64,000 bases of DNA from Verrucomicrobiota bacterium (GTDB lineage Bacteria; Verrucomicrobiota; Verrucomicrobiia; Verrucomicrobiales; V1-33): assembly GCA_003402705.1 (NCBI GenBank), contig QQNF01000003.1:1-64000 (forward strand). The letters are read 5' to 3'. Position 1 is the stretch's first letter. Each line of letters begins with the position of its first letter. Under the pieces are notes generated by a model. It saw nothing but the letters and a program-made list of their open reading frames with translations, was not told the origin of the DNA and did not search any database. This document shows positions 38,248 to 46,900 of the stretch, piece by piece. Position numbers and translations under genes: made by a program.

Positions 38248-39774
38248 ATGAAGCTGAGCCCTGACAAATGGATCAAGTTCGAGCAGCAGCGGCGGGATAT
38301 CATGGCCCGCTATGCGCAGGACAATCACGCTGCCGCGGCCTGCGAAGCCATGCGGCGACTGGCCGCGAAGGCGGCGATGCTGCCGGGGGTGCAGGCAGAC
38401 CTGATGAAGCTGGCGTGGGCCGTGTGCGAGTTCAGCACCGCTCTGACGGCGGCCGACAGACTGCTGGCACTGGCTCCCGCCCAACCCGCGGCCGTCCAGG
38501 CTGCGGCGGATCTTTTCCTGCTCTGCGGCCAGCCGGACAAGGCCCGTGCCTCATGGCTCCGTCTGGAGAAATCCCCGCAGAACCAAGCGGCATGGCTGGG
38601 ACTAGCATCTCTGGCCGAACGGGCGGGACGCATGGACGAGGCTGCGGAATGGAGCGCAAAGGCGCTGGCTAATAATCCGAGGGATGCACAGAGCCGCATC
38701 AGGGCCGGATGCATCGCCCGGCGTCAGGGGAGAATGTCGGAAGCCGCGGCGCATTTGGAACCATGCAGCGCGCCGGGAGTGCCGCCAGCCATTCGAGCTT
38801 CCGCACTCTACGAACTGGGTGAGCTGCACGACAAAGCGAACGACCCAGCTTCCGCCGTAGCCGCGTGGCGCGAGGCCAAACGCTGCATGGAACAGGCATG
38901 GCCGTCACAGGTGACTCTGGCCCGCCGCGTGCGGGCAAAAGCAATCGATCAGAACCGGCGGCTGGTCTCCGATCTCACACCGGAATCCATCCGCCGCTGG
39001 CGGTCGCAGCCGCCAGCAACGGACATCCCGCCCGTGGTCATCCTGGCCGGCCACCCGCGCAGCGGCACCACGCTGCTGGAGCAGGTGCTCGCTGCACATC
39101 CTGACATTCTCGACATCGATGAAAAGGACGCCATGGCCTGCGCCCTGCGGGAGACACTTTTCCCCGCCGCTCCGGGAGGCCCGGAGATCACGGCGCTGGA
39201 AAATGCCTCCGGCAGCTCACTGGCCGCCGTCAGGAAAGACTACCTCCGGCGGCTGGCCATGCTCGGCTCAAACCCCGGTCCCAGCTCCGTCATTCTGGAC
39301 AAGAACCCCAACTTCACAGATCTCCTGCCATTTCTGCTCCGCCCGTTTCCCGGCCTGCGGCTGGTGATCGCCCGGCGGGATCCCCGCGATGTCCTGCTCA
39401 GCTGCTACCGCCTGCCGGTGGTGCCGGAATCCGGCAATGTCGGCTGGCTGCGCGAAGCGGACGCCGTGGCAGACTACGTTTCCATGATGTCCGTCTGGGA
39501 ACGCCTCCGCGACTGCCTCGGCGACGAGACGGGCTGGATGGAGATCCGTTATGAAGACCTCTGTCACGATCTCGAACACCATGCCGCCTGCGTGACCCGT
39601 TTCACCGGACTCGAGTGGCATCCAGCCCAGGCCGTATGGCAGGATACCGGGAAAGACCGCCACGTCGCCTCGCCCAGCTACGAAGCCGTCCGCACACCCG
39701 TTCACACCGGTTCCATCGGCAAATGGCAGCGCTACGCCGACCATCTGCCCGAACTCTTCCGGCACTTCAAGTGA
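38248..39774 (+). CDS. TPR-sulfotransferase (PAPS-dependent)
   Basis: 508 residues. The first about 235 residues are alpha-helical TPR-like repeats (AAWLGLASLAERAGRMDEAAEW, NPRDAQSRIRAGCIARRQGR). The rest is a Sulfotransfer-type domain: 5'-phosphosulfate loop GHPRSGTTLLEQV near 268, 3'-phosphate motif VIARRDPRDVLLSCYR near 373-388, and RYEDL further on. It has no signal peptide, so it acts in the cytoplasm, moving sulfate from PAPS to an unknown acceptor; bacterial TPR-sulfotransferases are thought to modify glycans or proteins. It converges on a sulfatase gene with 24 bp between the stops. Confidence 0.88.
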   Translation: MKLSPDKWIKFEQQRRDIMARYAQDNHAAAACEAMRRLAAKAAMLPGVQADLMKLAWAVCEFSTALTAADRLLALAPAQPAAVQAAADLFLLCGQPDKARASWLRLEKSPQNQAAWLGLASLAERAGRMDEAAEWSAKALANNPRDAQSRIRAGCIARRQGRMSEAAAHLEPCSAPGVPPAIRASALYELGELHDKANDPASAVAAWREAKRCMEQAWPSQVTLARRVRAKAIDQNRRLVSDLTPESIRRWRSQPPATDIPPVVILAGHPRSGTTLLEQVLAAHPDILDIDEKDAMACALRETLFPAAPGGPEITALENASGSSLAAVRKDYLRRLAMLGSNPGPSSVILDKNPNFTDLLPFLLRPFPGLRLVIARRDPRDVLLSCYRLPVVPESGNVGWLREADAVADYVSMMSVWERLRDCLGDETGWMEIRYEDLCHDLEHHAACVTRFTGLEWHPAQAVWQDTGKDRHVASPSYEAVRTPVHTGSIGKWQRYADHLPELFRHFK

Positions 39775-39775
39775 T

Positions 39776-39795
39776 CCGCCGCGCTGACCCGGCGG
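39776..39795. terminator. Short hairpin in the convergent gap
   Basis: CCGCCG (39776-39781) and CGGCGG (39790-39795) form a 6-bp stem filling almost the whole gap between the sulfotransferase and sulfatase stop codons. It may act as a weak two-way terminator; there is no T-run on either side. Confidence 0.3.
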
Positions 39796-39798
39796 CTG

Positions 39799-41112
39799 TC
39801 AGGGTGTGACGTTTCGCCGCCTCCCCTTCCGGCCCGGACCCGGTCTGCCAGGACCGCCTCTGAGCTTCACGCCCGCCATGGTCTTCTCCCATTCGGCCGC
39901 GAGCTTCGCCACAATGTCCTGCTGGTCCGCGGCAAGATTCTTCGTTTCGCTCGGGTCTTTGGTCAGGTCATACAGCTCGCGGCTGCCATCCGTCTGCTGG
40001 ACGAGTTTCCATGGAACGGAAAGCCACGCGAGATCCCGAGCACCGACTTCAAATCCTGGACGCGGCATGACTTCGCTTTTTGTCAGGGCGGCCCAGACAT
40101 TGACGCCGTCGAAAGGCTTTGCGGGTTTCGGAGTCACTCCCGCAGCCGCCGCAAGAGTCGGCCAGACATCGCCTGCGAACATCCATTGCTGCGAAACGGT
40201 CCCCGCCTTCAATCCCGGCCCTCGGACCACCGCCGCCGAACGGACTCCTCCCTCGTAGGCCCCGCCCTTCGCCCCGCGGAGCGGCGCATTGCTGCCGCCC
40301 CGTCCTTCCTGCGCCCCGTTGTCGCAGAAGAAGAGCACCACGGTCGATTCCGCTAGCTTCTCTTCCGCAAGGGCCGTCATCACACGCCCGATCGCGGCGT
40401 CCATGGACTCGACGACCGCGGCGTACGTCGCCGCGCCGCGCGACGCCGACTTCCCGGGCGGGAGGTTCAGCGGGCCGTGCGCCGCATTGAACGCGAGATG
40501 CAGCAGGAACGGCTTGGCCCGGTCACGGCCCCTGAGACGTTTGATGGCTTCATCCGCAAGCAGATCGGTCGAGTAACCTTCGTCCTTCGCCGGCGCTCCG
40601 TCGCGCCACCAGTCCAGTTCGCCGGTCTGATGATTGATGTGCTCGTAGTAACCCACAGCCCCGCCGAGCAGCCCGTAGAAATGATCAAACCCGCGTTTGT
40701 CAGGGTGGTACTCCCGGCCGGTGAAGGCATTGTCCGAGGTCCCGCCAAGGTGCCACTTGCCGCACATCCACGTCTGCCATCCCGCCTCGCGGAAATCCTG
40801 CGGCAGCGTGCGATAGTCCAGAGGCAGGCCGCTCCCATTGTTGACGCCCGTGCGCCTCGTGAACTGCCCCGTCATCAACGCAGCGCGCGTCAGGCTGCAG
40901 ATGGGATTCACATAAAATCGATCCAGCCGCACGCCTTCCGCCGCCAACCGATCAAGGCTCGGCGTCCGGATCTTCGAGCCGTGAAACCCCATGTCGCCCC
41001 AGCCGACATCATCGGCCACCATGGTCACAACATTGAGTGGTGCCGCGGCTTCCGCCCGGACGGGCAGGCCATGGCAGGCGATCAGGACGATCAGGGTTCG
41101 GAAGAGATGCAT
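39799..41112 (-). CDS. Exported arylsulfatase-like sulfatase (CSLTR variant)
   Basis: 437 residues with a signal peptide (RAEA-AAP). Core: MVADDVGWGDMGFHGS (metal Asp pair), the formylglycine region PICSLTRAALMTGQ, CGKWHLGG intact (Lys and His), FCDNGAQEGRGGSN (metal Asp-Asn) and GAKGGAYEGGVRSAAVVRGP. The consensus signature is C-x-P/A-x-R; here it is C-S-L-T-R, with Leu at the Pro position. Cys and Arg remain, so conversion to formylglycine is still plausible. Basic tail RPGPGRKGRRRN. It is third in an ECF sigma - anti-sigma - sulfatase operon, 53 bp after the anti-sigma stop, so probably induced through that sigma factor. Role: sulfate ester removal from extracellular polysaccharide. Confidence 0.88.
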   Translation of the reverse strand: MHLFRTLIVLIACHGLPVRAEAAAPLNVVTMVADDVGWGDMGFHGSKIRTPSLDRLAAEGVRLDRFYVNPICSLTRAALMTGQFTRRTGVNNGSGLPLDYRTLPQDFREAGWQTWMCGKWHLGGTSDNAFTGREYHPDKRGFDHFYGLLGGAVGYYEHINHQTGELDWWRDGAPAKDEGYSTDLLADEAIKRLRGRDRAKPFLLHLAFNAAHGPLNLPPGKSASRGAATYAAVVESMDAAIGRVMTALAEEKLAESTVVLFFCDNGAQEGRGGSNAPLRGAKGGAYEGGVRSAAVVRGPGLKAGTVSQQWMFAGDVWPTLAAAAGVTPKPAKPFDGVNVWAALTKSEVMPRPGFEVGARDLAWLSVPWKLVQQTDGSRELYDLTKDPSETKNLAADQQDIVAKLAAEWEKTMAGVKLRGGPGRPGPGRKGRRRNVTP

Positions 41113-41165
41113 AACATTGATGACGGGTTGATTGACGGGAAACAGTTAAGATCGTCGGCGCGGTC

Positions 41166-42053
41166 TCAGTGATGATGTTCCGGGCTGAAGAACCCGGGAG
41201 GATGCGCTTCCCGTGACTCAAGTGTCAGCCGGACTGCGGAGGGCCCGCCGCGCGCCTGCGGCAAGCCATCAAACTCCATCTCCACAATCGTCCCGGAATC
41301 TTTCTCGAACGCGACGCGCGCCTCGCGCGGCCCCCGGAACTCCCGGCGGCGTTTCACCGCGGTCAGCCGCTGAATGCTGCCGCCGGATTCATCAAGGGTC
41401 ACTTCATAACCATCCCGCAGCAGCGCCAGACCCGCCGCAGGATCCAGAAGGGTGAAGTGTTCCCGCTCGCCAGGAATGTGATGTCGGAAAAAACCGGGAT
41501 CGCTGCTGACTCGAGCCGCGGCATCTCCCCATTGCTCCCACGAACTCCGCCCATCCGACCCAGTCAGCCGCCGCGTGCCATCGGACAGCGGACTGTCATA
41601 CAGAAACTCGCCCCGAGGACCCAGATGCAGCCTGGCTCCATCGACAAAGGACACCAGCCCACCCTTCACCACGATGCCGCGCGAACCCGCTAGGACCGAA
41701 AACACATACGTCCGGTCGCCGCCGCGTCGGGCCACTGCGAGCATGCGGTCAAGCGCTGCGGCCGCCGCCGCCGGAGCAGACCGGGGCATCATGACTACAA
41801 AGAGTGCGATGATCGCCGCCGCCGCCGCGGCAATTCCCATCCAACGCCGCGCCGCCACCGCCGGGCGCACGGGTTTGACCGACGCGCCGCCGTGTTTCCA
41901 TGTGAGCAATGCGTGCATTCGCATCTGCGCCGCGTACTCGGCAATCGCCGCCGGGTCGTCGCGCAATCGCTCACGCAGCCGGGATGCAGCGGCCGCATCC
42001 CCATCGAAGCCGCCATCGATCAGGTCCTCCAGCTCCGGTATCTGCTCACTCAT
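41166..42053 (-). CDS. Membrane anti-sigma factor-like protein
   Basis: 295 residues. The N-terminal about 65 residues are acidic and helical (DGDAAAASRLRERLRDDPAAIAEYAAQMRMHALL), like the cytoplasmic sigma-binding part of verrucomicrobial anti-sigma proteins. A transmembrane helix follows (about 71-90, WMGIAAAAAAIIALFVVMM), then an outer domain of about 200 residues without recognisable enzyme motifs, perhaps a sensor. The start overlaps the sigma factor stop by 4 bp, so the two are coupled. No classical zinc HxxxCxxC motif was seen. The sulfatase gene lies directly downstream. Confidence 0.75.
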   Translation of the reverse strand: MSEQIPELEDLIDGGFDGDAAAASRLRERLRDDPAAIAEYAAQMRMHALLTWKHGGASVKPVRPAVAARRWMGIAAAAAAIIALFVVMMPRSAPAAAAAALDRMLAVARRGGDRTYVFSVLAGSRGIVVKGGLVSFVDGARLHLGPRGEFLYDSPLSDGTRRLTGSDGRSSWEQWGDAAARVSSDPGFFRHHIPGEREHFTLLDPAAGLALLRDGYEVTLDESGGSIQRLTAVKRRREFRGPREARVAFEKDSGTIVEMEFDGLPQARGGPSAVRLTLESREAHPPGFFSPEHHH

Positions 42054-42586
42054 GCGGTTTCCTCCGTCGCCATGCTAGTCGTGATGCAATGGTGCAGCGC
42101 GCGTCGGATGCGGTAGAACACCGCCGCGAGCGCATTCTCCGGCTGGCCCAGCCGCGCGGCCATGGCGCGAACCGTCTCGCCTCGTTCATAGCGCGCCGCG
42201 ATCAATTCCCGCTGCCTTCCCGGCAAGGCGGCAAGGCAGCGTTCCAGCGCGCGCAGTTCCGCTTCGGCCGCGCCCGCCCCCGCCCCGGATTCCATTTCCG
42301 CCGCCACCTTCGCGACAAGATCGTCATCTAACACCAAGCGGGAACGCTGCTGCTTCTTCCGCCATGCCATCACCTGCCACCGGGCCAGCGTATAGGCCCA
42401 CGGCATGAACGGACGGTCCGGGTCGTATTCGGCCGCGCGATTCCAGAGCACAAGGTTGGTTTCCTGAAGCACGTCCGCCGCCTGTTCCAGTCCACCCATG
42501 AGGCCGCAGATGAACGCATACAGCGCGCTCTGTGCCGCGGTCAGCCGCTGCACAAATTCGATCGGGACCTTCGAAACATCGGACAT
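42050..42586 (-). CDS. ECF sigma factor (verrucomicrobial type)
   Basis: 178 residues from ATG 42586 (a GTG one codon earlier is possible). Region 2: AADVLQETNLVLWNRAAEYDPDRPF and MPWAYTLARWQVMAWRKKQQRS, typical of the Planctomycetota/Verrucomicrobiota-expanded ECF groups. Region 4: ALPGRQRELIAARYERGETVRAMAARLGQPENALAAVFYRIRRAL, with the helix-turn-helix at its end. It should direct RNA polymerase to its own promoter, held inactive by the coupled membrane protein. First gene of a three-gene operon with anti-sigma and sulfatase, so the sulfatase is a likely target. Confidence 0.9.
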   Translation of the reverse strand: MSDVSKVPIEFVQRLTAAQSALYAFICGLMGGLEQAADVLQETNLVLWNRAAEYDPDRPFMPWAYTLARWQVMAWRKKQQRSRLVLDDDLVAKVAAEMESGAGAGAAEAELRALERCLAALPGRQRELIAARYERGETVRAMAARLGQPENALAAVFYRIRRALHHCITTSMATEETA

Positions 42587-42657
42587 CACCCATGCTTAAG
42601 CCGGACCAGCCCGAATATGACGCCGGTTCCGCGGAAAATTCCGCCCGCCCACAGCCA

Positions 42658-42747
42658 TCAACGGCCTGCCTTCTCGAGCAGCGGCTGCAATACCTCCCTC
42701 AGACGCGACGCGTACACCGCGTAGGCTTCCGGTCCGAGATTCAGGTG
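42658..42747 (-). pseudogene. 3' relic of a second SGNH hydrolase gene
   Basis: Directly after the SGNH gene, in another frame, the minus strand reads HLNLGPEAYAVYASRLR, then EVLQPLLEKAGR and a TGA. This matches the end of the intact neighbour (HLSLDGYAVYAARLKPLLDQFLG) almost position by position and includes the catalytic-His region. Nothing upstream in that frame belongs to such an enzyme. The simplest reading is a tandem duplication of SGNH genes followed by deletion of most of one copy. Confidence 0.7.
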
Positions 42748-42752
42748 CTGTG

Positions 42753-43676
42753 CTACTTCGCGGGAAGGTTGACTTTGCCCCCGAGTCCTTTCCCGCCGAG
42801 AAACTGATCGAGCAGCGGCTTCAATCGCGCGGCATAGACGGCATAGCCATCGAGCGAGAGGTGAATACTGTCCGATCCGAAGAGCGGCTTCCGGATGCTG
42901 CCATCGGCATTCGTGAAATCACCCCACAGATCCAGCACATGCACTTTCGGGTCGCTCCCGAGCTTGAGCGTCTCGATCGCGGCATTGGTCTTCCTGATGT
43001 TCTCGTAAAAATCGACGCCCGGAGCATGGCACGGAAGAATCTTCGCCGCGATGATTTCCGCGTCGGGGAACTTTCCGCGGAGGTTCGTCACACACATCTG
43101 CACGCCCTTGGCAGCCGCCTCCACGCCTGTCTCCGGCGCGAAGAACATGTTGTTATTGCCGATCATCACGACCACGACCTTCGGCTGCAATCCCTCCACG
43201 CCACCGTGATCGAGTCGCCACAGGACATTCTGCGACTTGTCGCCACCGATTCCGAGGTTGATGGTCCGGTAGCTGGCGAAGTGCTTCTGCCATGCGGCAT
43301 TGAGCACGCCCTTGTCGAGGGGGCTGCCCCATTGCTGGGTGATGCTGTCGCCCACCAGCAGCACATCGCACGGACCCGGATTCGCCCTCACATAATCAAC
43401 GAGCTTCTCGTGCGTATCGAGCCATGACGTGCCACCCCAGAACCCGGCGCTGGGAATCACCGGCCAGATTTCCGGAAGGTGCTTGTTCGACTCCCGGCCG
43501 GGGCGGCGCTCGTGCTCCGCCTTGAGAACAAAGGCGCGTTCCTCCTCCGTCAGCGGCCATCCAGTCGCCTGCGGATCCATCCTGCCTTCGCGGAACGGAG
43601 GATAGGGATACTCAACGGCAAAGGCAGGCCATGCCAGAGCGAGCACGGCAATCAGTAAGGTGATGGTGGCATTCAT
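42753..43676 (-). CDS. Exported SGNH/GDSL hydrolase (PAF-acetylhydrolase-like)
   Basis: 307 residues with a signal peptide (LAWPAFA-VEY). SGNH blocks: VLLVGDSITQQWG (block I, Ser), NLGIGGDKSQNVLWRL (block II, Gly), VVVMIGNNN (block III, Asn) and SDSIHLSLDGYAVYAARL (block V, Asp and His). It resembles the platelet-activating-factor acetylhydrolase subunit family, which includes carbohydrate esterases. Likely role: removing acetyl or other acyl groups from extracellular glycans. The metalloprotease gene upstream is 234 bp away behind a hairpin, so it is probably transcribed separately. Confidence 0.88.
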   Translation of the reverse strand: MNATITLLIAVLALAWPAFAVEYPYPPFREGRMDPQATGWPLTEEERAFVLKAEHERRPGRESNKHLPEIWPVIPSAGFWGGTSWLDTHEKLVDYVRANPGPCDVLLVGDSITQQWGSPLDKGVLNAAWQKHFASYRTINLGIGGDKSQNVLWRLDHGGVEGLQPKVVVVMIGNNNMFFAPETGVEAAAKGVQMCVTNLRGKFPDAEIIAAKILPCHAPGVDFYENIRKTNAAIETLKLGSDPKVHVLDLWGDFTNADGSIRKPLFGSDSIHLSLDGYAVYAARLKPLLDQFLGGKGLGGKVNLPAK

Positions 43677-43823
43677 GGATGGAGCAGCGGCTGAACTTTC
43701 AGCCTGAGCCGGAGGTTATCAACATGGATGCATTCGCCAGACCGACGTGCGGCGCCGTACCGCCGGCCCCTGACTTTGGACATTCCCTCCGCAGAAATTT
43801 TCATCTCCCCCCACAAAACGGCA

Positions 43824-43851
43824 CCGCCCCGGCCATCGCTGACCGGGGCGG
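43824..43851 (-). terminator. Hairpin downstream of the metalloprotease gene
   Basis: A perfect 9-bp GC stem (CCGCCCCGG, 43824-43832; CCGGGGCGG, 43843-43851) with a 10-base loop. Read on the minus strand it is followed by TGCCGTTTTG, an imperfect T-run. It lies 60 bp after the end of the protease gene and probably ends its transcript. Confidence 0.55.
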
Positions 43852-43910
43852 CATCACTTTCAGACTGCGCACCGTGGCAAGTCGTCACCGGCGACATCGC
43901 CGGGACGGCG

Positions 43911-46900
43911 TCATGGCCCAGCGCGATCGTCTGCCGCCGGCTGCAGTCTGAAAAACTCGCGGGTGACACTGGGCCGCACCACATAGAGCCAGCCATCCTG
44001 AAGCACCGGATCGGCATCGGCCGCCGTCCAACGTTCAAGGTCCGTGCTGGTCATCAGTTTCCAGCCGTTGAACGCTCCGGACCAGCTCAGTTCCATGTTC
44101 TCACCGACCGGGCGCAGGAAGAGATTCGGCTCGGTCTTGAGGTCGGCGGTTAGCTGGAGGTCGAACTGAAGATCGCTGCGGGCCACGAGCGGCGAGTACT
44201 GATGCACCGAAACAGCGATGAGGTTTCTCCCCGGGATCAGGCGGCTCGAATCGATCACGAAATGCCGCCACTGGTCTTGATCCGACAGAGGAATCTCGCT
44301 GAGCGCAGGGCTGTCGGCGCGCGCGCCCTTTGCCACGTTGTGTTCGAAGACTCGGTTGCCGTTGAAGAAGACGGCCGCCCCGTCGTCCACCTGCAGGAAG
44401 ACGTGCAGGACGCCATAAGCACCCGGATCGGCAATATCGAACCACTTGCGGAACAGGGCTGAGGGATTCGCCACCGTTGGATCGCCGCTGCTCCCGGCAT
44501 TGAGTCCAGTCGCCGCTCCGGCGACTCCATAACCGTGACGGGCGAGCCCCTGCTTCCATGGCGAATCGACAAAGTTGGTCTTCGTCCAAGCTTCCCCGAC
44601 ATCCGTGCTGCTGTCACCATCCCAGTAAGCCCACGCATCTCCGGCGGCGATGAGCACATCCTGCGGCGGAGGCGGCGCGGCCACGCCTGACAATTCCAGA
44701 TCAAAGCGCAGATCGCCCGGCTCCTCAGGCGTCGGCTTGTCGCTCTGGTGGAGTTCGACGGCGACCACATTCTTGCCAGGAAGCAGCAGGCCCGATGGCA
44801 GTTCCATGAAGTGCCAGTCTGCCTCGTCGCTGCCTTCGATGGCAGCACCCGCGGGCGTCTGCGCATCGAACCGCTCCGGCATGTTGCTGGACCAGACCAT
44901 CCGGCCGTTCAAATACACCACCGCACCGTCGTCCCGCTGGAGGCGCATCTGCAAACCGCCCACCACCGCAGGATCCGGCACATTGAAGGACCGCCGGAAG
45001 TAAGTCGTCATGCGATAGGCAGTCGGCGAGAGATTGGCCACCGCGTCCCGTTCACCGAAGCTGCACGGTGTTGTCAGGAGAGTCCATGCACTGTCGTCGA
45101 AATCGACCGCGGTGAAGTCCAGCGGCAATCCATCCTTCTCCGGAAGATCGCGTTCCAGCACGCGCCATGGATCCGTCCGGCTCCGGATCAGCCCGACCTC
45201 GGCACTGGTCGTCGCCATCGGTGCCGTCACCCGGAGGTTGAAGGTCTGCGTGACCGTGTGGGTACCGTCACTCACACTGACATTCACAGTGCTTGTGGCC
45301 GCCATCCCCGGCGTCGGAACAATCCTCAGACGCCGTGTGTCGGGCGTCGGCCCAGGCAGCACCTGAATGCTCCGGAACGACAGCACTCCGCGGCTGGAAG
45401 CCGTCACGTCGAGCAGCGCCGGATCAAAGTCCCGGTCACCGACCGTAATGATCATGTCGGACACCGCCTCGTTGACCGTTGTCGTCTTGTCAGCCAGCGG
45501 CAGCATTTCCGGCGCACTGTTCACCGGCGAAATCGTCAGCGCAAAACTCCGCCAGGTCGCCGCCACGCCGTCACTGACCCGGACCGTGATGATCGTGACA
45601 CCGTTGGCATCCGGCTGCGGCACACAGGACACCGTGCGAATCCCGGTAGTGGCATCGTGAGTAAAGTGGATCCGGTTATTCAATACGATCGACTGATCCG
45701 AGGAAAAGCCCGTTACCGACAACGGCCCCTGGGGCGACTCGGCATCAGTGGCGGTGAAACTGTATGACCCGGCAACCTCATTCTCCGGGCTCACCCTGTC
45801 AGGCAGACTGCTGACAAGCGGAGCAGGGCGCGTGCTGAACTCGAGATCGAAGTCGACATCGCCAGAACCGCGAATCGCCCCGGCATCGTGGACTTCCACC
45901 GCGATCGTATTGACGCCGCCGAGAACCAAGCTCGCCGCACTCACCGGAAGCGTGATCCATCTGCCCTCTAGCACCCCCTCCACCGCGGTCGTTGCTTTGG
46001 TACCGTGATCAATCGGTCCCTGCGGCATGTTGTGACGGTGGACTTCCGTGCCATTGAGGTAGACCACCGCACCGTCGTCGCACAGCAGGCGGATCATCGG
46101 CGCACCGTCGAGGATGGCCGGCACATTGAACGTGCGGCGGTAGTAAGTGGTGTATCGCGTGGGCCTCCCCGGGATGACAGTCCAGTCGAGCAAGTTCAGC
46201 ACCGGCGCAGGGTTCACAAAGCGCGCCCGGTCCATGGCCCATGCCCCGTCGCTGAATCCAGGCGCGAACCAACCAGCAGGCGGTGCCGCCGTCTCCGCCC
46301 AGTATCGCCAGCCGTCACTGCCCGCGGCACTGAGAATCACTCCCGGAGTGACCGGGCGGACCGTGACATCAAACTGTTCCACTGACGTCAGACCACCGTC
46401 GAACACCGAAAGCGTCACCCGGGCATTGCCATGACGATTGGGTGCCGGCGTTATCACAAGCATGCGGTTGGCTCCGGTTCCACTGAGGACAAAGGAGCCA
46501 TCCGGAAACAGCTCGGGATTCGTGCTGTCCGCAGTAACCACAAGCAGAGCGGGATCCGCCGTCGGATCGTCCACTGTGAAATGAACCGCGTGACTCGTGT
46601 CTTCATCAAACGCCCGGTTGTTCACGACGGAAATCGATGGTGCCTCGTTGCTCCCGACGATCACATCACGCTTGATGGTCGTCGTACCGCCGTGCTTGTC
46701 GGAAACAGTGCAATACATGATCCAGTGGCCCATCGAAGGAAACCGTACCGCAATCGTCCGTTCATTCGGAAATACCGCAGGCCGCACCTCGCTGGCATCC
46801 ATCCCGGGAATCCGCCAGTGATAGGCAAAATCCGTGTCATCGGGATCTTCCGCATCGGCCGTGAACAGGACGGTCTGGTCCTCCGCCATCAGACTGAACA

